Positions 1-5,897 of a stretch of 9,229 nt of DNA are shown here, in pieces (positions within the stretch are counted from its first letter, which is position 1; each line of letters opens with the position of its first letter). The notes beneath the pieces were generated by a model that was given only the letters and a program-made list of their open reading frames with translations, made no database searches and had not been told where the DNA came from. Both the position numbers and the translations under genes were made by a program. Location: the NCBI RefSeq assembly GCF_946885855.1, contig NZ_CAMPHH010000135.1, positions 1 through 9,229 of the forward strand, given 5' to 3'. Source of the DNA: an uncultured Actinotalea sp. (lineage in GTDB: Bacteria; Actinomycetota; Actinomycetes; Actinomycetales; Cellulomonadaceae).

Positions 1-1369
1 GCTGTGGCTGCGCCGTGACCTGCGGCTCCACGACCACCCCGCGCTCGTCGAGGCCGCCGCCGACGGCCCGGTGCTGCCGCTGTTCGTCGCGGACCCGGCC
101 CTGCTGGCGTCGTCGGGGGCGCCCCGGCTCGCTGCGCTGCACGACGCGCTGACCGCGCTGCGTGCGACGTACGACGACGCCCTCGTCGTCCGGACGGGCC
201 GGCCGGAGGAGGTGCTGCCCGCCGTCGTCCGCGAGGTCGGGGCGAGCGCCGTGCACGTCACCGCCGAGCCGACCCCCTACGGCCGCCGCCGGGACGCGCG
301 GGTCGCGCGCGCGCTCGACGCGCTGGGCGACGGGGTGCCGCTGGACGAGACCGGCAGCCCCTACGCCGTGACGCCGGGACGGGTGCTCAAGGACAGCGGC
401 GAGCCGTACCAGGTGTTCACGCCGTTCTCGAAGGCGTGGCGGCAGCACGGTTGGCGCCGGCCGGCGGAGGTCCCGCGCGACCTGCGCTGGCTGCGGGGCG
501 TCGAGGGCGAACCGATCCCGGGGTCGGACGCCGCGGCCGCCGTCGGGCACCTGGACCTGCCCGAGGTGAGCGAGGCCGCGGCCCTGGAGCGCTGGCACGA
601 CTTCCTCGAGGACGACCTGGAGCGCTACGCCGAGGACCGCAACCGCCCGGACCTGCGGGCGACGTCGGAGCTGTCCGTGCACCTCAAGTACGGCACGATC
701 CACCCCCGGACGCTGCTCGCCGACGTCGCCGCGCACCCGGCCGCGCAGAGCAAGGGCGCGCAGCACTTCGTCTCCGAGCTGGCGTGGCGAGAGTTCTACG
801 CGGACGTGCTGTGGCACCACCCGCGGTCGGCGTGGGCGGACCTCAAGCCGGGGCTGAGCTCCATCGCGTACGAGGACCCCGACGGCGGCGCGGCCGAGCG
901 CTTCGCGGCCTGGTGCGAGGGGCGCACGGGCTACCCGTTCGTCGACGCGGGGATGCGGCAGCTGCACCGCGAGGGCTGGATCCACAACCGGGTGCGGATG
1001 GTCGTGGCGAGCTTCCTCGTCAAGGACCTGCACATCTGGTGGCCGCACGGCGCGCGGTACTTCATGGCACACCTGCGCGACGGTGACATCGCCTCCAACA
1101 GCCACGGGTGGCAGTGGGTCGCGGGCACCGGCACGGATGCGGCGCCGTACTTCCGGGTGTTCAACCCCGTCGCGCAGGGCGTGCGGTTCGACCCGAGCGG
1201 GGACTACGTGCGGCGGTACGTGCCGGAGCTGGCGCACGTCGCGGGGGCCGCGGTGCACGAGCCGTGGCGGGTGCTCGACGGCCTGGAGCACGGCTACCCG
1301 GAGCGCGTCGTCGACCACCACGCCGAGCGCGACGAGGCCCTCCGCCGCTACGAGGCCGCCCGCGCCTGA
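1..1369 (+). CDS. phrB: Deoxyribodipyrimidine photo-lyase (class I CPD photolyase), 5'-partial
   Basis: This is a blue-light flavoenzyme that splits cyclobutane pyrimidine dimers using reduced FAD. The frame is open from base 2 and begins LWLRRDLRLHDHPAL, the usual start of the N-terminal antenna (photolyase alpha/beta) domain, so only a few residues are lost at the window edge. About 455 residues are present, close to the family's usual length. The C-terminal FAD domain is well conserved: SELAWREFY near 774-801, GRTGYPFVDAGMRQL near 922-966, WIHNRVRMVVASFLVKDLH near 978-1034, and GWQWVAGTGTDAAPYF near 1106-1155. Aligned by eye to the E. coli enzyme, the Trp equivalents of W277, W359 and W382 and the Asn equivalent of N378 are present. 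The W306 position looks like Tyr (see findings). The antenna cofactor cannot be told from sequence. The start codon lies outside the window. Confidence 0.96.
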   Translation, partial: LWLRRDLRLHDHPALVEAAADGPVLPLFVADPALLASSGAPRLAALHDALTALRATYDDALVVRTGRPEEVLPAVVREVGASAVHVTAEPTPYGRRRDARVARALDALGDGVPLDETGSPYAVTPGRVLKDSGEPYQVFTPFSKAWRQHGWRRPAEVPRDLRWLRGVEGEPIPGSDAAAAVGHLDLPEVSEAAALERWHDFLEDDLERYAEDRNRPDLRATSELSVHLKYGTIHPRTLLADVAAHPAAQSKGAQHFVSELAWREFYADVLWHHPRSAWADLKPGLSSIAYEDPDGGAAERFAAWCEGRTGYPFVDAGMRQLHREGWIHNRVRMVVASFLVKDLHIWWPHGARYFMAHLRDGDIASNSHGWQWVAGTGTDAAPYFRVFNPVAQGVRFDPSGDYVRRYVPELAHVAGAAVHEPWRVLDGLEHGYPERVVDHHAERDEALRRYEAARA

Positions 1370-1459
1370 CCGGCACCACTCCCCGGCCTGCTGAGGCGCG
1401 GCTGACGACGTCGGTCGGTCGGGGTGCGCGGCGCCGTCGGTGGGCTGAGGGTGGGCGGC
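1370..1459 (+). other. Intergenic region, photolyase to DUF3140 gene
   Basis: These 90 bases are GC-rich and contain a short GTCGGTCGGTCGG-type repetition near 1410-1423 and the purine-rich leader of the next gene. I see no convincing -10/-35 pair and no strong hairpin. Whether the downstream gene has its own promoter cannot be decided from the sequence. Confidence 0.4.
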
Positions 1460-1804
1460 ATGACCGAGAGCAGCGACCGTGACGACGTCCGCCGGGAGTT
1501 CCACGAGGTGGTGAACCTGCCGCCCGCGGAGCTCGACCGCTGGCTCGACACGGAGGAGTCCCGCAGCGTCGGGCAGAAGGACGGCGACGGCGAGAGCACG
1601 GGGCACGCGTCCGGGCGACGCATCGTCGAGCTGCTGCGCACGAAGAAGGACGACCTCACCGACGACGACGTCGCGCACATGCGCAAGGTCGTCGGCTACG
1701 TCCACCGCCACCGCGCCCAGCGTCCCGACGGCTCGGCCGAGGACCTGCGCGACACCCCGTGGCGCTGGTCCCTCATGAACTGGGGCCACGACCCCCTGGC
1801 GTGA
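1460..1804 (+). CDS. DUF3140 domain-containing protein
   Basis: This is a soluble protein of 114 aa with no signal peptide or membrane segment. I recognise the actinobacterial DUF3140 family from three parts: the N-terminal EFHEVVNLPPAELDRWL, the central DDLTDDDVAHMRKVVGYV followed by a basic HRHRAQRP stretch, and the closing RWSLMNWGHDPL. The family has no established function that I know of. The composition is strongly charged and probably mostly helical. ATG at 1460 is chosen because the family homology starts just after it and a purine-rich GAGGGTGGG tract lies upstream. An upstream in-frame start at 1424 would add 12 residues that look like non-coding sequence. The gene follows the photolyase on the same strand after 90 bases, so co-transcription is possible but not shown. 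Its stop faces the stop of the ABC permease 11 bases away. Confidence 0.85.
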   Translation: MTESSDRDDVRREFHEVVNLPPAELDRWLDTEESRSVGQKDGDGESTGHASGRRIVELLRTKKDDLTDDDVAHMRKVVGYVHRHRAQRPDGSAEDLRDTPWRWSLMNWGHDPLA

Positions 1805-1815
1805 GCGGAGTCGGG

Positions 1816-3000
1816 TCAGCGGTCCTTCAGCGCGGCCAGCGGCGAGCGCAGCGGCACCAGGGTGGCGAGCAGGGCACCGGCGGTCGCGACGCTCACCGCC
1901 ATCCCGACGGCGCGCAGCAGGTGGGGCCACAGGACGTCGGCGGGCGTCCCGGACCCGGCGAGGACCACGACAGCGACACCGACGGCAAGGACGGACGCGC
2001 CCCCGATGTGCAGGAGCCACTCGACGAGACGGATGATCGCGCGCGTCCCCGCCGTCGCGCCGAGGGTCGCGTAGAGACCGTCCTGGCTGCGTCGCAACCA
2101 GCGGACCAGTGCCCAGAGCAGGCCGGCGACCGCGCCCACCACCCAGGGCGCGTGACGGAGTCCGCGCTCCTCGTACTCCGTGACGTAGTCACGGACGAAG
2201 GGACCGCTCGACAGCCGATCGACGACGACGGCGGGCCGCCCGTCCTGCTGCAGCACCGCGGGCAACGCTTCCCGGAGACCGTCGACGTGCCCCGGCCCTG
2301 CTCGGACGAAGCAGGCGTCAGCGGTCCCGAGCGCCGCGACGGGCACCAACAGGCCCGTGCTGCGTTCCTCGCCCAGGAGAGCGAGGTCGGTGACGGCGCC
2401 GACGGGCACCTCGAGCGGGCCGGACCAGGTCGCACCGGCGCCGACCGCGCCCCCGGGGGAGGCCGGCGGGTCGGTGACGGCCGATGCGCCGCGGGGCGCG
2501 AGGACCACCCGGTCACCCGCCGACACGCCCAGCGCCTGCGCAGGCGTCGGTGCCAGAACGGCACCGGGAGGCACCTGCAGGAGCCCCGCCACGCCCTCCG
2601 TCACGGTGACCAGCGGCAGCGCAGCTCCCGGTGCGCTCACCAGGGACGCCGGCGCGCGCTCCCGGCTGGCGGACCCGGCGGCGACGACACCGTCCAGCGC
2701 TCGGAGGCGTTCACATGCCAGGCGCGGCACACCGCCGTCGTCGTTGGAGGCGACGAGAACCCGTCCACCGGCGGCGAGCCACGCCTCCTCGTCGGCGGCC
2801 AGGCCGGCGACCGTCCGGACGTCCGCGATCGCGGCCACAGCCAGCAGACCGGTGAGGACGGAGCCCAGAGCGAGCGTGAACAATCGGCCCGCCGCCCAGC
2901 TCCGCACGCCCTCGCCGACGGCAACCCGTCCAAGCCACGCCGCCGTCGCGCCGCTGCGCGGTCCACCGCGGTCCCGCGTTCCCGACGGCTCGGCGCTCAC
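1816..3000 (-). CDS. ABC transporter permease, MacB/FtsX-like
   Basis: This is the membrane subunit of an ABC exporter, 394 aa. A single transmembrane helix lies near residues 40-59. A large extracytoplasmic domain follows at about 60-280, and then three helices near 284-302, 330-349 and 361-382. This 1+3 layout with a big external domain between TM1 and TM2 is the MacB/LolC/FtsX architecture. The segment RRSQDGLYATLGATAGTRA after TM2 matches the FtsX-type cytoplasmic coupling segment (RRREIGxxRALGAT in typical members), and the C-terminus RSPLAALKDR is also typical. GTG at 3000 is chosen because it overlaps the TGA of the upstream ATPase gene (GTGA) and has GGAG six bases upstream; a further-upstream GTG at 3045 would lie well inside the ATPase gene. 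Translation is probably coupled to the ATPase. The substrate is unknown. It is the last gene of the operon, facing the DUF3140 gene. Confidence 0.85.
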   Translation of the reverse strand: MSAEPSGTRDRGGPRSGATAAWLGRVAVGEGVRSWAAGRLFTLALGSVLTGLLAVAAIADVRTVAGLAADEEAWLAAGGRVLVASNDDGGVPRLACERLRALDGVVAAGSASRERAPASLVSAPGAALPLVTVTEGVAGLLQVPPGAVLAPTPAQALGVSAGDRVVLAPRGASAVTDPPASPGGAVGAGATWSGPLEVPVGAVTDLALLGEERSTGLLVPVAALGTADACFVRAGPGHVDGLREALPAVLQQDGRPAVVVDRLSSGPFVRDYVTEYEERGLRHAPWVVGAVAGLLWALVRWLRRSQDGLYATLGATAGTRAIIRLVEWLLHIGGASVLAVGVAVVVLAGSGTPADVLWPHLLRAVGMAVSVATAGALLATLVPLRSPLAALKDR

Positions 3001-3632
3001 GCCAGCTCCAGACGGCCGGCCGACAGGCGGTAGGTCCGGTCGCACCGGGCCGCGACGGCAGGGTCGTGCGTCACAACGACGAGGACCTTGTCGACCGTCG
3101 CCGCCAGGAGCGCCTCGACCACGACAGCGCTGGTCGCCTGGTCCAGCTGGCCCGTCGGCTCGTCCGCGAGAACGACGGGACGATCGCTCACGAGGGCACG
3201 AGCGATCACCGTGCGCTGGACCTCGCCGCCGGAGAGTCGTCGAACCTTGCGGGTCTCGTAGCCCGCCAGTCCGACCGCGGCGAGCGCGGGGCCGACCGCT
3301 GCGACGGCCTCCGCTCGGGCACGGCCGTCCCCGAAAGCACCCAGGGCGACGTTGTCCAGCACGGTGCGGTCAGGAAGGACGTTGACCGTCTGCAGGACCC
3401 ACGAGGTGAGGGGCTCGACAGAACGGGTGACCCCGTCGTCCTCGGTGACCCGGACCGTACCGGCGCGTGGCCGTAGGAGACCCCCCGCGACGGACAGGAA
3501 CGTCGTCTTCCCGGAACCGGACGGCCCGACGACGGCGATGCTCTCACCGCGTCGGACCTCCAGCGACACCCCGTCCAGCAGCACGACGTCGGCCGCGTAG
3601 CCATGGGTGACGGCGTCCAGCGTCAATCGCAC
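2997..3632 (-). CDS. ABC transporter ATP-binding protein, LolD/MacB type
   Basis: This is the cytoplasmic ATPase of the exporter, 211 aa, the normal size for a stand-alone LolD/MacB-type nucleotide-binding subunit. All motifs are intact: Walker A GPSGSGKT at 36-43, Q-loop Gln81, signature LSGGE at 133-137, Walker B VVLADEP at 153-159 with catalytic Glu158, D-loop region around QLDQ at 162-165, and H-loop His189 in VVVTHDP. The start is GTG at 3632, giving MRLTLDAVTHGY, the expected beginning of the fold. It overlaps the last 10 bases of the adaptor gene. Its stop overlaps the permease start, so adaptor, ATPase and permease form one translationally linked unit. The substrate cannot be inferred from this subunit alone. 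Confidence 0.95.
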   Translation of the reverse strand: MRLTLDAVTHGYAADVVLLDGVSLEVRRGESIAVVGPSGSGKTTFLSVAGGLLRPRAGTVRVTEDDGVTRSVEPLTSWVLQTVNVLPDRTVLDNVALGAFGDGRARAEAVAAVGPALAAVGLAGYETRKVRRLSGGEVQRTVIARALVSDRPVVLADEPTGQLDQATSAVVVEALLAATVDKVLVVVTHDPAVAARCDRTYRLSAGRLELA

Positions 3633-4672
3633 GTCGGCGCATCCATCACGGCGAAGGGGTTCGCGAGCACGGCGTCGACAGAGGCTCCCGGATCGAGGTC
3701 CACGGAGGCGAGCCCACCACCGACCGGCCGCACGGGGACCGGGCGCGACTCCGTGTCCACGAAGACGCAGGTCGCACCGGAGGGGTCCGCGACCACGGCG
3801 GAGGCAGGCACCACGAGCACGGCGTCCGGGTCCGCTGTCGTGACGGTCCCGATCCCCTCGGCGACCGGGCCGAGCGCAGCGGCGAGCTCAGCGACGGCCG
3901 CAGGCTCGGCGACCCGGCCGCTGCCGATCTCGTAAGGGACCCGCAGCTCCCCGACGACCAGCTCGTAGGCACGACCCGGCTCCGCCGCCGGACCGCCCGT
4001 CGGCTCGGAGACCAGCGCGACGGCCGGGACCTGGGGTCCTGCTACGAGCGGCGTGCCGGCACCGACGGGGTCGCCCGCCTTGACGAGCACGGACTCCACC
4101 GTCAGCGGGTCGGCACCGACCCACGCGACCGTCCCGGCCGCGAACGTCGACCCGAGCTCGGGGCGCTCGAACCGCTCGTTGAAGGCAGCCACGGCACGCG
4201 CGGTCGTCGCACCGAACCGGCCATCGGGCGCCGACGCCAGGAGCCCCAGGTCCGCGAGGAACTGCTGAAGACGCGTGACGTCCTCGCCCCGCGCCCCCGG
4301 GGTGAGGTCGCGCCACAGCGGCGCCTCGGCCACCATCGCCACGAGCGGGCGGTCCTCCGTCTCGACGACCACGTCGCCGGAGGTCAGCTCCGTCCCCAGG
4401 TCCGCCACCACGGCGGTGACGAGTCCCTCGGCCCCGGCAAGCACCTCACGTCCGGCCCGGTACTCGACCGACACGCCGACACCGACCGCGATCCGGCGCT
4501 CGGCGCGCTCGACAGGGACCACCACGGGGTCGACGCGCGCATCGCTCGTCAGCGGCGACGGCGTACCCCGGTCGATCGCCGCGGCGACCACCACCATGCC
4601 GGCGGCGAGCACCACGACGCCGAAGGCCACCGCCCAGGACCGGACCCTCATCGCGAGCCGCCGGGCCGCCAC
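3623..4672 (-). CDS. HlyD/MacA-like ABC-export adaptor with peptidoglycan-binding domain
   Basis: This is a membrane-anchored extracytoplasmic adaptor of 349 aa. A basic N-terminus (MAARRLAMRVRSW) precedes one helix at about 13-32. There is then a lipoyl-like half-motif at about 82-113 (EGLVTAVVADLGTELTSGD), a peptidoglycan-binding_1-type domain at about 119-170 (GARGEDVTRLQQFLADLG ... DGRFGATTARAVAAF), the second lipoyl-like half at about 190-212 (VESVLVKAGDPVGAGTPL), and a beta-rich C-terminal part ending PTCD. The peptidoglycan domain sits where Gram-negative adaptors carry their coiled-coil hairpin. GTG at 4672 is the first start after the in-frame TGA of the lipoprotein gene. ATG at 4651 (residue 8) is a reasonable alternative, since neither has a strong ribosome binding site. 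The gene lies 30 bases after the lipoprotein gene and overlaps the ATPase gene by 10 bases. Its role is probably to link the transporter to the cell wall and its substrate. Confidence 0.85.
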   Translation of the reverse strand: MAARRLAMRVRSWAVAFGVVVLAAGMVVVAAAIDRGTPSPLTSDARVDPVVVPVERAERRIAVGVGVSVEYRAGREVLAGAEGLVTAVVADLGTELTSGDVVVETEDRPLVAMVAEAPLWRDLTPGARGEDVTRLQQFLADLGLLASAPDGRFGATTARAVAAFNERFERPELGSTFAAGTVAWVGADPLTVESVLVKAGDPVGAGTPLVAGPQVPAVALVSEPTGGPAAEPGRAYELVVGELRVPYEIGSGRVAEPAAVAELAAALGPVAEGIGTVTTADPDAVLVVPASAVVADPSGATCVFVDTESRPVPVRPVGGGLASVDLDPGASVDAVLANPFAVMDAPTCD

Positions 4673-4702
4673 GGCCGGGTCGGACTCACCACTCGCCCCC
4701 CG

Positions 4703-5326
4703 TCACGGTTGGTAACCGGACTCGACGAGGCAGTCGACTCCGGACGCTTCCTGAGTGGCGAAGGCCGCGAGGAGGACCGCCTCGCGTGCGGCGTCGTCGT
4801 CGACCTCGCCACCGTTCTCCCTGATGCAGTCGACCATCAGTGCGCGGTACGGCGTGAACCGCTCCTCGAGGGCCTCGAGCGCCACCGGCGACGTCTGGTA
4901 CTCGGCCTCGATGAAGAGGCTGTGCCTGTTCATGCACTCGTCCGCGAGCGCCAGGGTCTGCTCGTCCGAGCGGCCCGGCGACGAACCGGCGAACGAGTAC
5001 TGGATCTCCGGGAACCCGCGTTGTTCCGTCACGTCGCCACCGACGACGTCGATGCCGGCTTCCCGGAGGCACGCCAGCGTGTTCGCGACCGCCCGCTCGT
5101 AGTCGGCGAAGGCGATCTCACCGCTCTCGAGGACCGCGATCTGCTCCTCGCTGGCACCGCCTTCGCGGGCTGCGTCGATCACGCCGGATGCGTCGACTGA
5201 ACCCGTCTCCGTCGAGCCGGCGGTGGGTGGGCCCGGCTCCTGCGTCGTGCACGCGCTGGCAAGCAGCCCGAGGAGGGCACTCCACAGCACTGCTGACCTC
5301 ACCGACGCCCTGAGGCCGCCACCCAT
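4703..5326 (-). CDS. Cysteine-rich putative lipoprotein of unknown function
   Basis: I do not recognise a named family. From ATG at 5326 the product has 207 aa. A lipoprotein signal peptide ends LLGLLASAC, with the lipidated cysteine at residue 26 and a disordered TTQEPGPPTAGSTETG linker after it. The mature domain is acidic and apparently helical, with four more cysteines at 86, 131, 167 and 199. Three of these lie in a recurring C-hydrophobic-x-E-x-G motif (CLREAG, CIRENG, CLVESG), suggesting disulfide-stabilised helical hairpins outside the membrane. Start choice is uncertain. ATG 5326 gives a normal signal length but sits in the centre of a large palindrome. GTG at 5302, with AGGG six bases upstream, gives an 18-residue signal up to the cysteine and leaves the palindrome outside the gene. 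Its place just before the adaptor suggests an accessory or sensor lipoprotein of the transporter. Confidence 0.75.
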   Translation of the reverse strand: MGGGLRASVRSAVLWSALLGLLASACTTQEPGPPTAGSTETGSVDASGVIDAAREGGASEEQIAVLESGEIAFADYERAVANTLACLREAGIDVVGGDVTEQRGFPEIQYSFAGSSPGRSDEQTLALADECMNRHSLFIEAEYQTSPVALEALEERFTPYRALMVDCIRENGGEVDDDAAREAVLLAAFATQEASGVDCLVESGYQP

Positions 5327-5345
5327 GGGTGCCGGCCTCAGGGCG
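5306..5345. repeat. 40-bp near-perfect palindrome between secreted-protein and lipoprotein genes
   Basis: Arms 5306-5324 (CGCCCTGAGGCCGCCACCC) and 5327-5345 (GGGTGCCGGCCTCAGGGCG) are complementary at 18 of 19 positions, with AT in the centre and one mismatch at 5319/5332. As RNA from the minus strand it would form a very stable GC-rich hairpin after the secreted-protein gene and at or just before the lipoprotein start. No T tract follows on either strand. It could be a U-less terminator or attenuator, a processing or stability element, or a structure masking the lipoprotein ribosome binding site. The repeat is seen directly; its function is inferred. Confidence 0.85.
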
Positions 5346-5365
5346 GTTCGCGGTGGGGTCACCGG

Positions 5366-5380
5366 TCCCCGGCCCGGGGA
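5366..5380 (-). terminator. Short hairpin after the secreted-protein gene (possible attenuator part)
   Basis: Arms TCCCCGG (5366-5372) and CCGGGGA (5374-5380) form an inverted repeat about 20 bases downstream of the stop codon at 5400. A second, much larger hairpin (5306-5345) follows. No T tract is present, so this is only a candidate terminator or attenuator. Confidence 0.35.
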
Positions 5381-5399
5381 GAAGACGTGGCGGCTCGCA

Positions 5400-5696
5400 T
5401 CACAGGTTGTGGTCCGACGTGACCAGTTCCGCCGTGCGAGGCGTCGTCGCGACGTCCCCGCCGCTGTACCAGCTCGTCCAGTAGTTGGTACCGCTCCAGA
5501 CAGGGTCGTAGAAGTGGCGCACCCGAACGATGGCGCATCCTCCGCTGGCGTCGGTCGTGCGCGCGTAGTCGTACGCGTAGCTCCGGAACTCGGACTGAAT
5601 GCAACTTGCCGCCTGCGCCGGCGACGCGCCGAGCAACAGAGTGGGCGTCAACAGTGCGCCGGCAAGGATGAGCGTGGATCGCCGACGTGACTTCAT
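5400..5696 (-). CDS. Small secreted two-cysteine protein of unknown function
   Basis: The product is 98 aa. A classical Sec signal peptide is clear: basic MKSRRR, hydrophobic core LILAGALLTPTLLLG, and cleavage motif SPAQA before Ala30. The mature chain is about 69 residues, with exactly two cysteines (32 and 54) that could form one disulfide. The region after the second cysteine is rich in aromatic residues (VRHFYDPVWSGTNYWTSWY at 59-77). ATG at 5696 is strongly supported by GGGGGA six bases upstream. I cannot assign a named family. The size, signal peptide and position at the head of an ABC-exporter operon resemble secreted bacteriocin-like or signalling proteins, but this is inference. A small secreted enzyme inhibitor or cell-wall-associated protein is equally possible. 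Codon use is visibly more relaxed (TTG, ATT, AGT) than in the photolyase or AAA genes. Confidence 0.82.
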   Translation of the reverse strand: MKSRRRSTLILAGALLTPTLLLGASPAQAASCIQSEFRSYAYDYARTTDASGGCAIVRVRHFYDPVWSGTNYWTSWYSGGDVATTPRTAELVTSDHNL

Positions 5697-5719
5697 GCGA
5701 GTCCCCCAACTCGTAGAAA

Positions 5720-5735
5720 TCGGCCGAGCGGCCGA
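5720..5735. promoter_or_regulatory. Inverted repeat in the operon leader (possible operator)
   Basis: TCGGCCG, spacer AG, CGGCCGA forms a perfect 7-bp inverted repeat. It lies between the candidate -10 element and the ribosome binding site of the secreted-protein gene, a position where a repressor or a small leader hairpin could act. Short GC palindromes arise easily at this base composition, so confidence is modest. Confidence 0.3.
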
Positions 5736-5743
5736 CGATCTTG

Positions 5744-5773
5744 ACCCTAAGCTATGCCGTCATCAGAGCGCAA
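5744..5773 (-). promoter_or_regulatory. Candidate promoter of the secreted-protein/transporter operon
   Basis: On the minus strand, TTGCGC (5773-5768) is followed after 18 bases by TAGGGT (5749-5744). These fit the actinobacterial vegetative pattern TTGnnn and TAnnnT. The ATG of the secreted-protein gene lies about 48 bases downstream of the -10 element. The patch around 5711-5795 is the least GC-rich in the window, which supports a promoter here. This was identified by eye only. Confidence 0.45.
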
Positions 5774-5866
5774 TTCTCGTGTCACAGACATGTTCACTCG
5801 CGTCGAGGTGGGGTCAGGCCAGCGGCGCGTTCGACAGAGGGCATGCAGGGCTCATGATCGAGTCGG

Positions 5867-5872
5867 TAGCGT
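5867..5872 (+). promoter_or_regulatory. Possible -10 element of the AAA ATPase gene
   Basis: TAGCGT fits TAnnnT and would place the transcript start about 20 bases before the ATG at 5898. No good -35 hexamer is found at the right distance, so this is a weak call. The gene has a clear ribosome binding site (GAGGGGG upstream of the ATG). Confidence 0.22.
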
Positions 5873-5897
5873 GCGGGGACCACGACGAGGGGGCGGC

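Larger units (their letters stand above)
5697..5897. other. Divergent intergenic region
   Basis: These 201 bases separate the secreted-protein operon (minus) from the AAA ATPase gene (plus). The half near the operon is comparatively AT-rich and holds the candidate promoter and the inverted repeat described separately. The half near the AAA gene is GC-rich, with only a weak -10-like TAGCGT. I see no tRNA, riboswitch or convincing small gene. Confidence 0.6.

Noticed and set aside
1759..3033. A 424-codon plus-strand frame opposite the permease
   Set aside because: It is antisense to a permease with clear membrane segments and an FtsX-like coupling motif. The plus-strand product lacks any recognisable fold.
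4672..4703. Lipoprotein and adaptor as one gene split by a nonsense change, since both are in the same frame
   Set aside because: The adaptor has its own basic N-terminus and membrane anchor right after its start, and the lipoprotein is complete from lipobox to C-terminus, so two genes are the simpler reading.
4704..4706. GTG overlapping the lipoprotein stop (GTGA) as a coupled start for the adaptor gene
   Set aside because: That GTG is out of frame with the adaptor and meets a TGA after six codons. The adaptor frame is the same as the lipoprotein frame, separated by the TGA and 30 bases.
5754..5897. An N-terminal extension of the AAA ATPase from 5754
   Set aside because: The extra 48 residues look like translated non-coding DNA and would overlap the operon promoter region. 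The ATG at 5898 has a clear ribosome binding site.
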